Shown here: piece after piece, positions 16,839 through 25,731 of the stretch
Layout: each line of letters starts with the position of its first letter
Position numbering within the stretch: the stretch's first letter is position 1
DNA from: JAAGZL01 sp050297535
Lineage (GTDB): Bacteria > Pseudomonadota > Gammaproteobacteria > Chromatiales > Chromatiaceae
DNA: 64,000 nucleotides
Direction: 5' to 3'
Assembly: GCA_050297535.1 (NCBI GenBank)
Contig: JBNKSV010000003.1
Location: 30,372-94,371, forward strand
Notes under the pieces: generated by a model
Database searches by the model: none
What the model saw: only the letters and a program-made list of their open reading frames with translations
What the model was told of the DNA's origin: nothing
Translations under genes and position numbers: made by a program

Positions 16839-17507
16839 ATGGTTCCGGTGATAACCATTGACGGACCCAGCGGATCAGGAAAAGGGACCATTGCGAAACT
16901 GCTGGCTGAGCGGCTGGGATGGGATACTTTGGATAGCGGCGCCCTGTATAGATTGCTTGGTTATTCCGCTGAACAGGCCGGTATCGGCTTCGATCATGTC
17001 GATAAATTGTGTGAACTGGCTATGGGTATGGATGTTCGGTTTGATGGTGATGAAGTCTATCTGGATGGTGAAGAAGTGACCAAGCAGATTCGCACTGAAA
17101 CAGCGGGGAACAATGCCTCTAAGGTGGCGGCTATTCCTGAGGTTAGGGCGGCGTTACTTGAATGGCAGCGGTCTTTCGCCAAAGCGCCGGGATTGGTGGC
17201 GGATGGGCGCGATATGGGGAGCGTGGTATTCCCTGATGCACCAATAAAGGTCTTTCTGACCGCAAGTGCCGAAGAAAGGGCGAAAAGACGCTATAACCAG
17301 TTGAAAGAAAAAGGAATAAGTGTTAGATTGCGCGATCTCGTCAGGGATATACGCGAACGCGATGAGCGAGATCGTAATCGAGACGTAGCTCCACTGGTAG
17401 CGCCGGTCGCAGCGCTAGAGGTGGAGTCGACCTCGTTATCCATAGATGAGGTGTTAGAACAGGTCATGGAAAAGGTGCGTAGCACGTTTCCTGATCTGGA
17501 TATTTAG
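16839..17507 (+). CDS. cmk: Cytidylate kinase Cmk
   Basis: Phosphorylates CMP and dCMP with ATP. The 222 residues have the P-loop GPSGSGKGT (9-17), LDSGALYRLLGY, the VADGRDMGSVVFPDA segment and a lid region with RLRDLVRDIRERDERDRNR. Length matches E. coli Cmk (227). Order aroA-cmk-rpsA is the usual one in gammaproteobacteria. A predicted terminator follows the stop codon. Confidence 0.97.
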   Translation: MVPVITIDGPSGSGKGTIAKLLAERLGWDTLDSGALYRLLGYSAEQAGIGFDHVDKLCELAMGMDVRFDGDEVYLDGEEVTKQIRTETAGNNASKVAAIPEVRAALLEWQRSFAKAPGLVADGRDMGSVVFPDAPIKVFLTASAEERAKRRYNQLKEKGISVRLRDLVRDIRERDERDRNRDVAPLVAPVAALEVESTSLSIDEVLEQVMEKVRSTFPDLDI

Positions 17508-17514
17508 GGTAGTT

Positions 17515-17545
17515 CACGGCAACTTATTGCAGTGGGCTTTTTTTT
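17515..17545 (+). terminator. Rho-independent terminator between cmk and rpsA
   Basis: CACGGCAA and TTGCAGTG form an 8-base stem with one mismatch and a 4-base loop, followed by GGGC and eight T. It ends the aromatic transcript, so rpsA probably has its own promoter in the 65 bases that follow. Confidence 0.65.
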
Positions 17546-17610
17546 AACTTTAGACCGTCGTTCACCATGTGATCAGACGTTTATGCGGCCATTCCTAGGA
17601 ATATCAACTC

Positions 17611-19287
17611 ATGACCGAAAGTTTTGCAGAATTGTTTGAAGAGAGTGTTGCTAACACTCAGCTACGCCCTGGCGCCATCGTAATTGGAACCGTACTGGAC
17701 ATCACCTCTGACTCAGTCATCGTTAATGCTGGGCTGAAATCAGAAGGCGTTATCCCCAAGAATCAGTTTTTAGATAACAACGGTGAACTCGAAGTTGCCG
17801 TTGGCGATCAGGTAGAGGTGGCGCTTGATGCCGTGGAAGACGGCTTTGGCGCAACTCGCCTATCACGCGAGAAGGCTAAACGTGAGCAATCATGGACCTT
17901 CCTGGATAAGGCGTTCGAATCCCAGGAAACCGTTGTGGGGCAGATCAACGGCAAGGTGAAGGGTGGTTTTACCGTCGAATTAGGCGAAATCCGCGCCTTC
18001 CTGCCAGGCTCACTGGTGGATGTGCGTCCGGTGCGCGACACCTCATATCTGGAAGGCAAGGACCTGGAATTCAAGGTGATCAAGCTGGATCGCCGTCGTA
18101 ATAACGTTGTGGTTTCCCGCCGTGCGGTGGTTGAGACCGAGTACAGCGAAGAGCGCGAGACCCTGCTGGAGAATCTGGAAGAGGGCATGGAGGTTAAGGG
18201 TGTAGTAAAGAACCTGACCGATTACGGCGCATTCGTGGACCTGGGCGGTATCGACGGCCTGCTGCACATTACCGATATGGCCTGGAAGCGCGTCAAACAT
18301 CCTTCCGAGGTTGTGGATATCGCTGATGAAATTACCGTTAAGGTACTCAAGTTCGATCGTGATAAGCAGCGTGTGTCACTCGGTCTAAAGCAGATGGGAG
18401 ATGATCCTTGGTCGAATCTGGCCCGTCGTTATCCTGAAAATACCCGTATCTACGGCAAGGTCACCAACCTCGCTGACTATGGGTGCTTTGTCGAGATCGA
18501 AGAAGGCGTTGAAGGTCTGGTGCACGTATCCGAGATGGATTGGACCAACAAGAATATTCATCCTTCCAAGCTGGTGCAGTTAGGTGATGAGGTTGAGGTG
18601 GTTGTCCTGGATATAGACGAAGAACGTCGTCGTATTTCCCTGGGAATGAAGCAGTGCCAAACCAACCCATGGGAAGAGTTTGCTGAAAAGCATAAGAAGG
18701 GCGATCACATCAAAGGCAACATCAAGTCCATCACCGATTTTGGTATCTTTATCGGGCTGGATGGCAACATTGATGGTCTGGTGCATCTGTCTGATATCTC
18801 TTGGGACGAGAACGGCGAAGAGGCGGTTCGCAACTTCAAGAAGGGTCAGGAGATCGAGACGGTTGTACTATCTGTCGATCCTGAGCGTGAACGTATCTCT
18901 CTCGGCGTGAAACATCTGGATCAGGATCCTTTCTCTAGCTATGTTGGTGCGCACGCCAAAGGCAGCGTGGTTACTGGCGAGGTGAAAGAGGTTGATGCCA
19001 AGGGTGCTGTGGTAACTCTTGCCGAAGGCGTAGAAGGGTACCTGCGTGCTTCTGAGTTGTCTCGTGACAGAGTTGAGGATGCACGCACTATATTGAAAGA
19101 GGGTGACAGCATTGAGGCTAAATTTCTGGGTGTTGACAGAAAGAACCGCACAATCTCGCTTTCAGTTAAGGCCAAGGATGCAGAAGATGAGGCAGCCGCG
19201 ATCCAGAGTTATTCCTCAGGATCAAAGGCCGGTACTGCTACGCTCGGTGATGTATTGAAGGAGCAAATGGGAGATAAAGGGGAGTAA
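17611..19287 (+). CDS. rpsA: 30S ribosomal protein S1
   Basis: S1 binds mRNA on the 30S subunit and is needed for most translation initiation. The 558 residues contain six S1 OB-fold repeats (about 80-95 residues each), with repeated KGVVKNLTDYGAFVDLGG-type cores; repeats 1-2 bind the ribosome and 3-6 bind RNA. Length matches the full six-domain form (557 in E. coli). AGGAA lies 9 bases before the ATG. S1 represses its own translation in E. coli; a comparable structure is not evident in the short leader here. Confidence 0.98.
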   Translation: MTESFAELFEESVANTQLRPGAIVIGTVLDITSDSVIVNAGLKSEGVIPKNQFLDNNGELEVAVGDQVEVALDAVEDGFGATRLSREKAKREQSWTFLDKAFESQETVVGQINGKVKGGFTVELGEIRAFLPGSLVDVRPVRDTSYLEGKDLEFKVIKLDRRRNNVVVSRRAVVETEYSEERETLLENLEEGMEVKGVVKNLTDYGAFVDLGGIDGLLHITDMAWKRVKHPSEVVDIADEITVKVLKFDRDKQRVSLGLKQMGDDPWSNLARRYPENTRIYGKVTNLADYGCFVEIEEGVEGLVHVSEMDWTNKNIHPSKLVQLGDEVEVVVLDIDEERRRISLGMKQCQTNPWEEFAEKHKKGDHIKGNIKSITDFGIFIGLDGNIDGLVHLSDISWDENGEEAVRNFKKGQEIETVVLSVDPERERISLGVKHLDQDPFSSYVGAHAKGSVVTGEVKEVDAKGAVVTLAEGVEGYLRASELSRDRVEDARTILKEGDSIEAKFLGVDRKNRTISLSVKAKDAEDEAAAIQSYSSGSKAGTATLGDVLKEQMGDKGE

Positions 19288-19312
19288 TCTCTATTATCTT
19301 GGTTTGGAGTTT

Positions 19313-19337
19313 GGCCTGGGACGGATTGTCCCAGGCC
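19313..19337 (+). other. Strong hairpin between rpsA and ihfB without a U-run
   Basis: GGCCTGGGAC and GTCCCAGGCC form a perfect 10-base stem with loop GGATT, 26 bases after the rpsA stop and 25 before the ihfB start. It lacks a U-tract, so it is more likely an RNA 3'-end stabiliser, processing site or partial attenuator than a full terminator. Confidence 0.6.
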
Positions 19338-19361
19338 GTATAACAAAGGGGAACAACAAGA

Positions 19362-19667
19362 ATGACAAAATCTGAATTGATTGATGTCATCGCTAAAGAG
19401 CAAAGTCATCTTGCATATCGTGACGTTGAACTTGCTGTTAAGTGTATTCTTGAGCAAATGAGTCAGGCCTTGGCATCGGGCGACAGGATTGAAATACGTG
19501 GGTTTGGCAGTTTCTCGTTACACTATCGCCCGCCGCGTCAGGGCAGAAATCCGAAGACTGGTACTACCGTTGCCCTTGCTGGAAAGTATGTGCCTCATTT
19601 CAAGCCTGGAAAAGAATTGCGTGAGCGCGTTAACGATAATTTTCAGAAAGAATTGGCTTCCGAATAA
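19362..19667 (+). CDS. ihfB: Integration host factor subunit beta
   Basis: The 101-residue protein pairs with IhfA and bends DNA at specific sites. It is a DNABII-family protein: N-terminal helices (MTKSELIDVIA), IRGFGSFSLHYRPPRQGRNPKTG with the beta-arm and intercalating proline region, and PHFKPGKELRERVN at the end. The position after rpsA marks it as IhfB rather than HU. AAGGGG lies about 11 bases before the ATG. Confidence 0.96.
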   Translation: MTKSELIDVIAKEQSHLAYRDVELAVKCILEQMSQALASGDRIEIRGFGSFSLHYRPPRQGRNPKTGTTVALAGKYVPHFKPGKELRERVNDNFQKELASE

Positions 19668-19734
19668 GTTTTGATAAGTCTGTACCCGTCATGTTTGATG
19701 CATGGCGATATTTGCTTAAACGTCATTCAATGTA

Positions 19735-21108
19735 ATGCTACAGGCTTTGCCCTATCATCGTGACTGCACACAATTATTTGCGGCAATAGCTGATCGTCCC
19801 TGGTCTGTGTTCCTTGATAGCGGTAGGCCAGGGTCGGAATATGGGCGATATGATATTATTGTCGCCGATCCCATAGCTACCATAAGCGCCACAAATGGTA
19901 TTACCAGGATTTCCACGGCAGATGGAATCTCCGTAACAACCGACAATCCACTAGATCTAATCAGAATAATCCTTGGCGATATAGAGGAATGTTCATTCCT
20001 GCCTTTTACTGGTGGAGCTATCGGTTATGCTGCCTATGGTCTGGCTAGATATCTGCCTGGACTCCCGAATATCTCCAATAGTCCATCCGGCATGCCGGAT
20101 ATGTGTTTTGGCATATATGACTGGGCGTTTGTGGCAGATCATGAGGAGCGCAAGAGTTGGTTGGTGAAGAACCATAGATGCGTGATGGAACAGGGTAGGT
20201 GGGAAGAATTGATAGGCATATTCTCTAATCCACAACCCGGTTTAACAGATAGAACCTTTAGTATTACAGGCCAAATACAGTCCAACCTAAGCCCACAGCA
20301 ATATGCCGCCGCATTTGAGCGTATTCAACGCTATATCCACGATGGTGATTGCTATCAAGTGAATTTTGCACAGATGTTCAGTGTGGATTGTCAGGGTGAT
20401 CCTTGGTACGCCTATAAAAATCTTCGCGCTATCAATCCAGCTCCATTTGGGGCATACATGAATACCCCCTATGGCCAGATACTGTCCTGCTCGCCGGAAC
20501 GTTTTTTACGAGTTGCAGCCGGGTGTGTTGAGACCAAGCCGATCAAAGGCACCAAACCACGCGCCCAGGAGCAGAGTGAAGATCGGCGTTTGTCAGAGGA
20601 ACTGCTGTCTAGTGAGAAAGACCGGGCCGAGAACCTTATGATAATCGACCTGCTGCGTAATGATCTGGGAAAGAGCTGTAGTCCTGGCAGTATCGAGGTA
20701 CCTTCGTTGTTTAAGGTGGAGAGCTTTTCCCAGGTTCATCATCTGGTAAGTACCGTCACTGGCAGGCTGGCAGATGGAAATGATGCGCTCAAGCTGTTAT
20801 CAGACTGTTTCCCGGGAGGCTCTATCACCGGTGCGCCCAAGTATCGGGCTATGGAGATCATAGATGAGTTGGAGCCTGATGCGCGCGGGGTCTATTGCGG
20901 GAGCATCGGATATATTGGATACGATGGCAATATGGATACAAACATCGCCATTCGTACTATGGTGCATGAACATGGGAGAATGCGATTTGCTGCGGGTGGT
21001 GGCATCGTTTCCGATTCAGATATGGAATCTGAATATCAGGAGACCTTTGATAAGGCAAGGGCGATGTTTGAGATGCTTGAAGCTAGTACTCAATCGACTT
21101 GTCACTGA
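19735..21108 (+). CDS. pabB: Aminodeoxychorismate synthase component I PabB
   Basis: PabB aminates chorismate to 4-amino-4-deoxychorismate for folate, using ammonia from PabA. The 457 residues have an N-terminal TrpE-like domain with GGAIGYAAYGLARYLP and a chorismate-binding domain with DCYQVNFAQ, CSPERFL, the signature PIKGTKPR (Lys near residue 270), DLLRNDLGKSC and GGSITGAPK. The PIKGT lysine is the PabB feature; TrpE has PIAGT. This is a stand-alone subunit; no pabA or pabC is adjacent. The ATG follows ihfB by 67 bases without a strong ribosome site. Confidence 0.93.
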   Translation: MLQALPYHRDCTQLFAAIADRPWSVFLDSGRPGSEYGRYDIIVADPIATISATNGITRISTADGISVTTDNPLDLIRIILGDIEECSFLPFTGGAIGYAAYGLARYLPGLPNISNSPSGMPDMCFGIYDWAFVADHEERKSWLVKNHRCVMEQGRWEELIGIFSNPQPGLTDRTFSITGQIQSNLSPQQYAAAFERIQRYIHDGDCYQVNFAQMFSVDCQGDPWYAYKNLRAINPAPFGAYMNTPYGQILSCSPERFLRVAAGCVETKPIKGTKPRAQEQSEDRRLSEELLSSEKDRAENLMIIDLLRNDLGKSCSPGSIEVPSLFKVESFSQVHHLVSTVTGRLADGNDALKLLSDCFPGGSITGAPKYRAMEIIDELEPDARGVYCGSIGYIGYDGNMDTNIAIRTMVHEHGRMRFAAGGGIVSDSDMESEYQETFDKARAMFEMLEASTQSTCH

Positions 21109-21138
21109 TCCTAAATTATTAGGTTGTTTGAGTACTAT

Positions 21139-21807
21139 TCAGGGCAAATAAACCGAGAAGCATCCGCCTTTTAATTGGTTGTTATTGCTGAGCTTTATGT
21201 ATCCGTTTCTATCTTTGTTTTGATGCATTTGCGCAATCATCTTTGCAAAGTGAATGCCAAGCATGGTCCTGCCATCTCCTATCCCATTTGTCACCGCATC
21301 GGCGTTTTGTGCCTCTAGCATAGCCTCTGTAAATCCAGCGCCATCATCTTCCACACTGATTATTAGATAGCCATCTTCTTCCCTGGCGGATATCGCAATC
21401 TTGCTTTCGGTGTAACGCATGGCATTCCCAATCAGGTTATTGATAATGCCGTGTACCAGGCCTTCATCAAAATAGCCGTATAGCTCTTCGTCGCAGCTGC
21501 ATGTCAGCTCAACCTCGCTGGCATCCGCTATGGACTGGTTTTCCGCCACGATCTCTTGCAACAACTCATCCACGTACACCTCGTCAATCACAGGTGAAAT
21601 ACGCTCGTTTTCCATACGGTATAGGGTGAGCAGCTCAATCAGATTATTGTTTAGGCGTCTCGCTTCATGCTGTATTGCAGCTATCTTTGCAGATTCGTTG
21701 ATTTCGGCAGGGAGCTCTCCAACCATCTCATCCAACCTGTTTATAACCATCCCCAGAGAGTTTTTCATATCGTGAATGATGGATGCCAGGATGTCGTAAA
21801 ATAGCAT
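21139..21807 (-). CDS. Short sensor-less histidine kinase, partner of the adjacent receiver-TPR protein
   Basis: The 222-residue protein starts almost directly with a phospho-acceptor-type helix, SIIHDMKNSL, with His12, followed by a second helix and an HATPase domain: N-box NLIGNAMRYTE, G1 VEDDGAGF and a G2-type GIGDGRTMLGIHFAK. No sensor, membrane segment or signal peptide is present, so it must receive input from another protein. It lies 12 bases after the stop of the receiver-TPR gene on the same strand, so the two are almost certainly an operon and a functional pair. Kinase versus phosphatase activity cannot be told from the sequence. It ends 30 bases from the convergent pabB. Confidence 0.85.
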   Translation of the reverse strand: MLFYDILASIIHDMKNSLGMVINRLDEMVGELPAEINESAKIAAIQHEARRLNNNLIELLTLYRMENERISPVIDEVYVDELLQEIVAENQSIADASEVELTCSCDEELYGYFDEGLVHGIINNLIGNAMRYTESKIAISAREEDGYLIISVEDDGAGFTEAMLEAQNADAVTNGIGDGRTMLGIHFAKMIAQMHQNKDRNGYIKLSNNNQLKGGCFSVYLP

Positions 21808-21819
21808 GGTTCGTTCCTA

Positions 21820-23427
21820 TCAGTTATTTCCCAGGCGCTCATATCGCCTATGTAGATTTATCAAGATCCTGTTATCCGGGTCTATTCTGCCTGCACGCTT
21901 TAGATATTTTTGCAGTTTATCGGATAGTTCTGCGTTTTTTCCGTGTTTCTCCATGTACATCAAAAAGGTGCGTGCCGCATTCATGTTTACGATTATGTTT
22001 GCGGACATCCCTTCAGCAGCATCTTCAAACAGATTCATGGCTTCAACCAGTTTGCCCTCACGGGCCAGTTTCGCGCCATCATTATTGAGCTTAACGATGT
22101 CTTTTCTGATCCTGGAAACGAATGCCTTGGGGTTATCCTCAAGTTTGAGATCGCCCAGGGTATCGCTTATGCCTTTGAGTATTTCAGGACTGTCGTGATT
22201 ATTACTGGCACTCTGTTGCAGGATCTGTTTCGCCTTTATGTCATCCCCAGCGTAGGAACATGCCTTGGCCATGTCCACAGCAAGTCCGGGGGAGACGTGT
22301 CCTTCAAGTTTGTTGTATAGCTTGGTAGCTATCTTCATGTTCTCCTTGATGGCGTTTTCATCCTTCAGAACCAGGGTGTTGGTGATGGCGGTGTAAAGTT
22401 CGGCCTCTGGATGGTCCTGGAAATTCTTGGCAATGTCGCGCGCATATCTCTCTGCCTCGTCCTGTAAGCCCTCTTTGGCCTTGATCTGGGCAATATTCGC
22501 AAACATGGAAGGGTGTTTGTATATAGAGTGTTTGCCGAGGGTTATAGCGTTATTAAATGCAATCTCCGCCGTCTTGGAGTCACCATTTCTCAGCGCCAAT
22601 TCACCTAACGCCTTCTGTCTTGGGATAGCCTTGGCGGAGAGCTTTACCCCCTTTTGCAGAACCAGCTGAGCCTCTTTTTGTTCGTCCAGCATCTGTTGAG
22701 TTTTGGCCAGCCAATCGTAGGCAGCCATAAATCTCTCGTTTTCGGCGATCAACTCAGAGAAGATCTTTTTTGCCTCCTCATACTTCTCTTTGCCAAACAT
22801 AGCCTTCCCCAGACCCAGTTTGGCCCAGGCCATTTCACGTTTGGTTAATACCCGGCGATAGATTGTTTCCGCCTGCTCGAAATCACTGTCAAGAATAGAG
22901 AGTTCGGCCTTTAGTCTTGTGAGTATGTGGCGGTTATGGTTGTCCTCTTTCAGTTTCTCATCAATCAATCTGTGGGCTAGATCGTAATCAAGGTTGTTTA
23001 TTGCATGTTCTACCTCAATCAGATCAGCTTTTTTTATCAGTAGCCGGTTTAACCTTTTACCTAGAACGTCCTTGGTGAATGGCTTGGTTAAGTAAGAGTC
23101 AGGTTCATATTCAACTGCACCCATGACCATTACCCTGGTGTTTTCGGCAGTGACCATTACAAAAACAGTACCGACGCCGATTAGCTTCCGGTGTCTTATC
23201 TCTTCCAGTACCTGTTGGCCGTCGCGGCCAGGCCCGAGATTGTAGTCGCAGAGTATTACATCGTAACGTTTTTGTTCGATGATTCTGATGGCCTCCTTGC
23301 CGTTAGTCGCCATATCGATTTGTGTTACCCCAAATGAGGCAAGCATATTCCGCAACACGCTCCGCATATCGACAAAATCGTCGACAATAAGGAATCTCAT
23401 ATTTGTGAATATATTGTTTGTTTTCAT
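21820..23427 (-). CDS. Response regulator with N-terminal receiver and TPR repeats
   Basis: The 535-residue protein has a CheY-like receiver (about 10-130): acidic pair in FLIVDDF, phospho-acceptor Asp61 in CDYNLGPGRDG and the Lys in SYLTKPFTKD. The rest (about 140-530) is helical with tetratricopeptide-type repeats, e.g. AWAKLGLGKAMFGKEKYEEAKKIF and AERYARDIAKNF segments. There is no DNA-binding, GGDEF/EAL or other output domain, so output is likely by protein contact through the repeats. A second Met at residue 10 (23400) is an alternative start; neither has a clear ribosome site. It is followed by the sensorless kinase. Similar receiver-TPR proteins exist in other gammaproteobacteria but their role is not established as far as I know. 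Confidence 0.88.
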   Translation of the reverse strand: MKTNNIFTNMRFLIVDDFVDMRSVLRNMLASFGVTQIDMATNGKEAIRIIEQKRYDVILCDYNLGPGRDGQQVLEEIRHRKLIGVGTVFVMVTAENTRVMVMGAVEYEPDSYLTKPFTKDVLGKRLNRLLIKKADLIEVEHAINNLDYDLAHRLIDEKLKEDNHNRHILTRLKAELSILDSDFEQAETIYRRVLTKREMAWAKLGLGKAMFGKEKYEEAKKIFSELIAENERFMAAYDWLAKTQQMLDEQKEAQLVLQKGVKLSAKAIPRQKALGELALRNGDSKTAEIAFNNAITLGKHSIYKHPSMFANIAQIKAKEGLQDEAERYARDIAKNFQDHPEAELYTAITNTLVLKDENAIKENMKIATKLYNKLEGHVSPGLAVDMAKACSYAGDDIKAKQILQQSASNNHDSPEILKGISDTLGDLKLEDNPKAFVSRIRKDIVKLNNDGAKLAREGKLVEAMNLFEDAAEGMSANIIVNMNAARTFLMYMEKHGKNAELSDKLQKYLKRAGRIDPDNRILINLHRRYERLGNN

Positions 23428-23518
23428 TATGTTATTAAATTAATGCAGGCCATCATTTGTTTTTATCGGCTAGATGTCGGCATTCTTGAGATCGAGCATC
23501 TGATAATTCGAGGAAAGA

Positions 23519-24691
23519 TCATATTTCTGATGTCGGATGGGGTAATTTCAATTCTTTGGTATCGGAAATTGCTATTCGTTTTGGCAATAGTCCCGCTATC
23601 TTTTTTATCACTTTTTCTCCGGTTGCACGATAGGATGAAAGCTTACCACCATAGATGCTTAATACCATTGGGTTGGTTTCTTTATCTATGTGTAGAATGG
23701 TTTCACGAGAGCGATGGAATAGGGAATTGCCATCATGCTTTAATACCCTGATTCCGGCAAAACTGTCTTTGACGGCTGTTTTATTCAGGCTGGAATGGAA
23801 GTAGTGTCTATAGACTTCCAGTAGATAAGCAATCTCTTCATCACTGGGTTTTACATCTGAAGGATCACCATGAAATGGTTGTTCCGTGGTGCCGATCAGC
23901 GTCGCGCCCTGCCAGGGCATAACCAGAACAGCCCTTTGGTCTTGAGGTGCTTCTAGGTAGTACACCCCATTTCCTGGATTTGCCGGAAGCAGGATATGTG
24001 CACCCTGAACCAGGTCAATTTCAAGCTGGCGTGGTGTGGGGAAAATCCTGCGAAGGGTGGTATTGATCCAGGGTCCGGATGCGTTAATAAGAACCTTGGA
24101 TGATGCTATACCGGTTTGCTGGTTTTGCACATATTCTATGCAACAGCCGTCCGTTGTGGTTGTTGCCCGTTGTAATTTGCATCCAAGTTTTACCACGGCA
24201 CCCAGTTGCACAGCGGATTTTAGTACCGCTTCAGTAAGGGCCTTGTCGTCTGTTTGGGCATCCCAGTATTGAAAGACGGCCTTCAATCCCTCAGTTTTTA
24301 AACCATCTAGCTGGTTCCACTTTGATTTAGGAATTCGACAAAAGCCTTTGCCACCTAGCAGTGTATAGAGGATCAGGCCGGCTGTAATCGTCATGGAGTC
24401 ACGATGTGTCTCTTCGTATACCGGTATGTAGAAAGGGACCAGAGTAACCAGATGAGGGGCATTATTGATCAGCAAGCTGCGTTCCCTGAGGCACTCTCGA
24501 ACTAGGCTGATCTGTCCAGTCTCCAGATAACGCAGGCCGCCATGTATCAGTTTGGATGAACGGCTGGATGTGCCCAGACCTGGTTCTTCGTACTGTTCTA
24601 TTATCAAGGCTGTATAACCGGCCGCGGCTGCAGCCTGGGCAATGCCAGCGCCGTGTATCCCGGCGCCTATTATGGCGATGTCATACTCCAT
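23519..24691 (-). CDS. glpD: FAD-dependent glycerol-3-phosphate dehydrogenase, short GlpD type
   Basis: Oxidises glycerol-3-phosphate to dihydroxyacetone phosphate and passes electrons to the quinone pool. The 390-residue DAO-type flavoprotein has IIGAGIHGAGIAQAAA at the N-terminus (FAD Rossmann fold), TSSRSSKLIHGGLRYLE with the GlpD signature, NASGPWIN and SIYGGKLSSYRATGEKV. It is about 110 residues shorter than E. coli GlpD (501): the C-terminal helical domain is absent, with the frame ending soon after the FAD domain. It overlaps the upstream phosphodiesterase gene by 11 bases, so they are translationally coupled. Confidence 0.87.
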   Translation of the reverse strand: MEYDIAIIGAGIHGAGIAQAAAAAGYTALIIEQYEEPGLGTSSRSSKLIHGGLRYLETGQISLVRECLRERSLLINNAPHLVTLVPFYIPVYEETHRDSMTITAGLILYTLLGGKGFCRIPKSKWNQLDGLKTEGLKAVFQYWDAQTDDKALTEAVLKSAVQLGAVVKLGCKLQRATTTTDGCCIEYVQNQQTGIASSKVLINASGPWINTTLRRIFPTPRQLEIDLVQGAHILLPANPGNGVYYLEAPQDQRAVLVMPWQGATLIGTTEQPFHGDPSDVKPSDEEIAYLLEVYRHYFHSSLNKTAVKDSFAGIRVLKHDGNSLFHRSRETILHIDKETNPMVLSIYGGKLSSYRATGEKVIKKIAGLLPKRIAISDTKELKLPHPTSEI

Positions 24692-25514
24692 GTTTGCAGG
24701 TCTGCGTAGCTAGCCTTTGGTCTTGCAGCATTGATCCAATGTCCCCGGTCTCAATAATGGAGACACCTAATGCCGCCCATTCCAGTGCCTGATCAGGGGA
24801 GTTGATCTCGTATAACATCCATTCCCACGGCCCTGGCCATGCAGGTTGGTTGTGCGGAAGTTTTTTATGATTACAGATAAGATAATCCGGCCTTAAGACC
24901 AGGGCGGCTTCTTTGGTATCCTGATCATAACTATTCAACACCAGTCCTAACCTGAGACCACTTCTATCTTTCGCATACTCTATGGCAGCATAACTGAACG
25001 AGATTAACACAGCATTGCCGCTATAGGGCATGAGCTTTTCCATAAGTTGATCCATAACTCTGGATAGCCCCCAATGCTCAAGGCTCTCTTCCTTGATTTC
25101 CACCATAAATCTAATGTGCGGATGTTTTGATAAGTGTTCCAGGGCTGCGTCCAATGTGGTCACTGGTAGCGGATAGAACCTAGCATTGAATCTGTCTGGC
25201 TCATGTATGCTGATGTTCTCTAACTCAGCCATTGACATCTCAAAGATGGAGCCGCTCGTGTCTGAGGTACGGTTTAGATCGGAGTCATGCATAAGAATAA
25301 AATTACCATCGGCACACATCTGGATATCGAATTCAAGCCAGCAGGCGCCAACATCAATCGCAGCCTTTAAACCGAGCCAGGTGTTTTCAGGATATTTATC
25401 CAGATATCCACGGTGCGCCGTTAGGTGCGGGATATGCTGATGCTTTTTCTTTTGTTGTTGTAATCCATCCATACGCCAATTCGATAAAAGATCTATATCT
25501 AAACTCTGTTGCAT
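24681..25514 (-). CDS. ugpQ: Cytoplasmic glycerophosphodiester phosphodiesterase (UgpQ type)
   Basis: Hydrolyses glycerophosphodiesters from phospholipid turnover to glycerol-3-phosphate and an alcohol. The 277-residue protein has AHRGYLDKYPENT with catalytic His34 and Arg35, LEFDIQ with metal ligands Glu61 and Asp63, and MHDSDLNRT with His76. No signal peptide is present, so a UgpQ-like cytoplasmic enzyme rather than periplasmic GlpQ is likely. It is followed by glpD with an 11-base overlap; together they feed deacylated lipid headgroups into central metabolism. An unusual Gln/Lys-rich stretch (QQQKKKHQH) lies near residue 19. Confidence 0.9.
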   Translation of the reverse strand: MQQSLDIDLLSNWRMDGLQQQKKKHQHIPHLTAHRGYLDKYPENTWLGLKAAIDVGACWLEFDIQMCADGNFILMHDSDLNRTSDTSGSIFEMSMAELENISIHEPDRFNARFYPLPVTTLDAALEHLSKHPHIRFMVEIKEESLEHWGLSRVMDQLMEKLMPYSGNAVLISFSYAAIEYAKDRSGLRLGLVLNSYDQDTKEAALVLRPDYLICNHKKLPHNQPAWPGPWEWMLYEINSPDQALEWAALGVSIIETGDIGSMLQDQRLATQTCKHGV

Positions 25515-25656
25515 TCACTGAATTAGAAGCATAGCACCATATTCCATAAGAATATCCGAGTATATGGATTTGCTACACTAAAGAATTAAATGACTCCGAC
25601 GCTATAGTTGGTTAAGAACTATAACTATATTTAAATGGATGTGGTTACTGCCAGTT

Positions 25657-25684
25657 TAAGGATGCCTAGGACTGCGGCCGTATT
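25657..25684 (+). promoter_or_regulatory. Possible sigma28 (FliA) promoter of the chemotaxis receptor gene
   Basis: TAAG (25657-25660) and GCCGTATT (25677-25684) are 16 bases apart, resembling the flagellar consensus TAAA-N15-GCCGATAA with a spacer one base long and mismatches in both boxes. It lies about 50 bases before the receptor start. Receptor genes are often FliA-dependent, which is the main reason to list it. Confidence 0.3.
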
Positions 25685-25731
25685 TGCAGGACTTGCACGC
25701 ATAGTGATGTGTAGACGAGGAGATACCAAAA

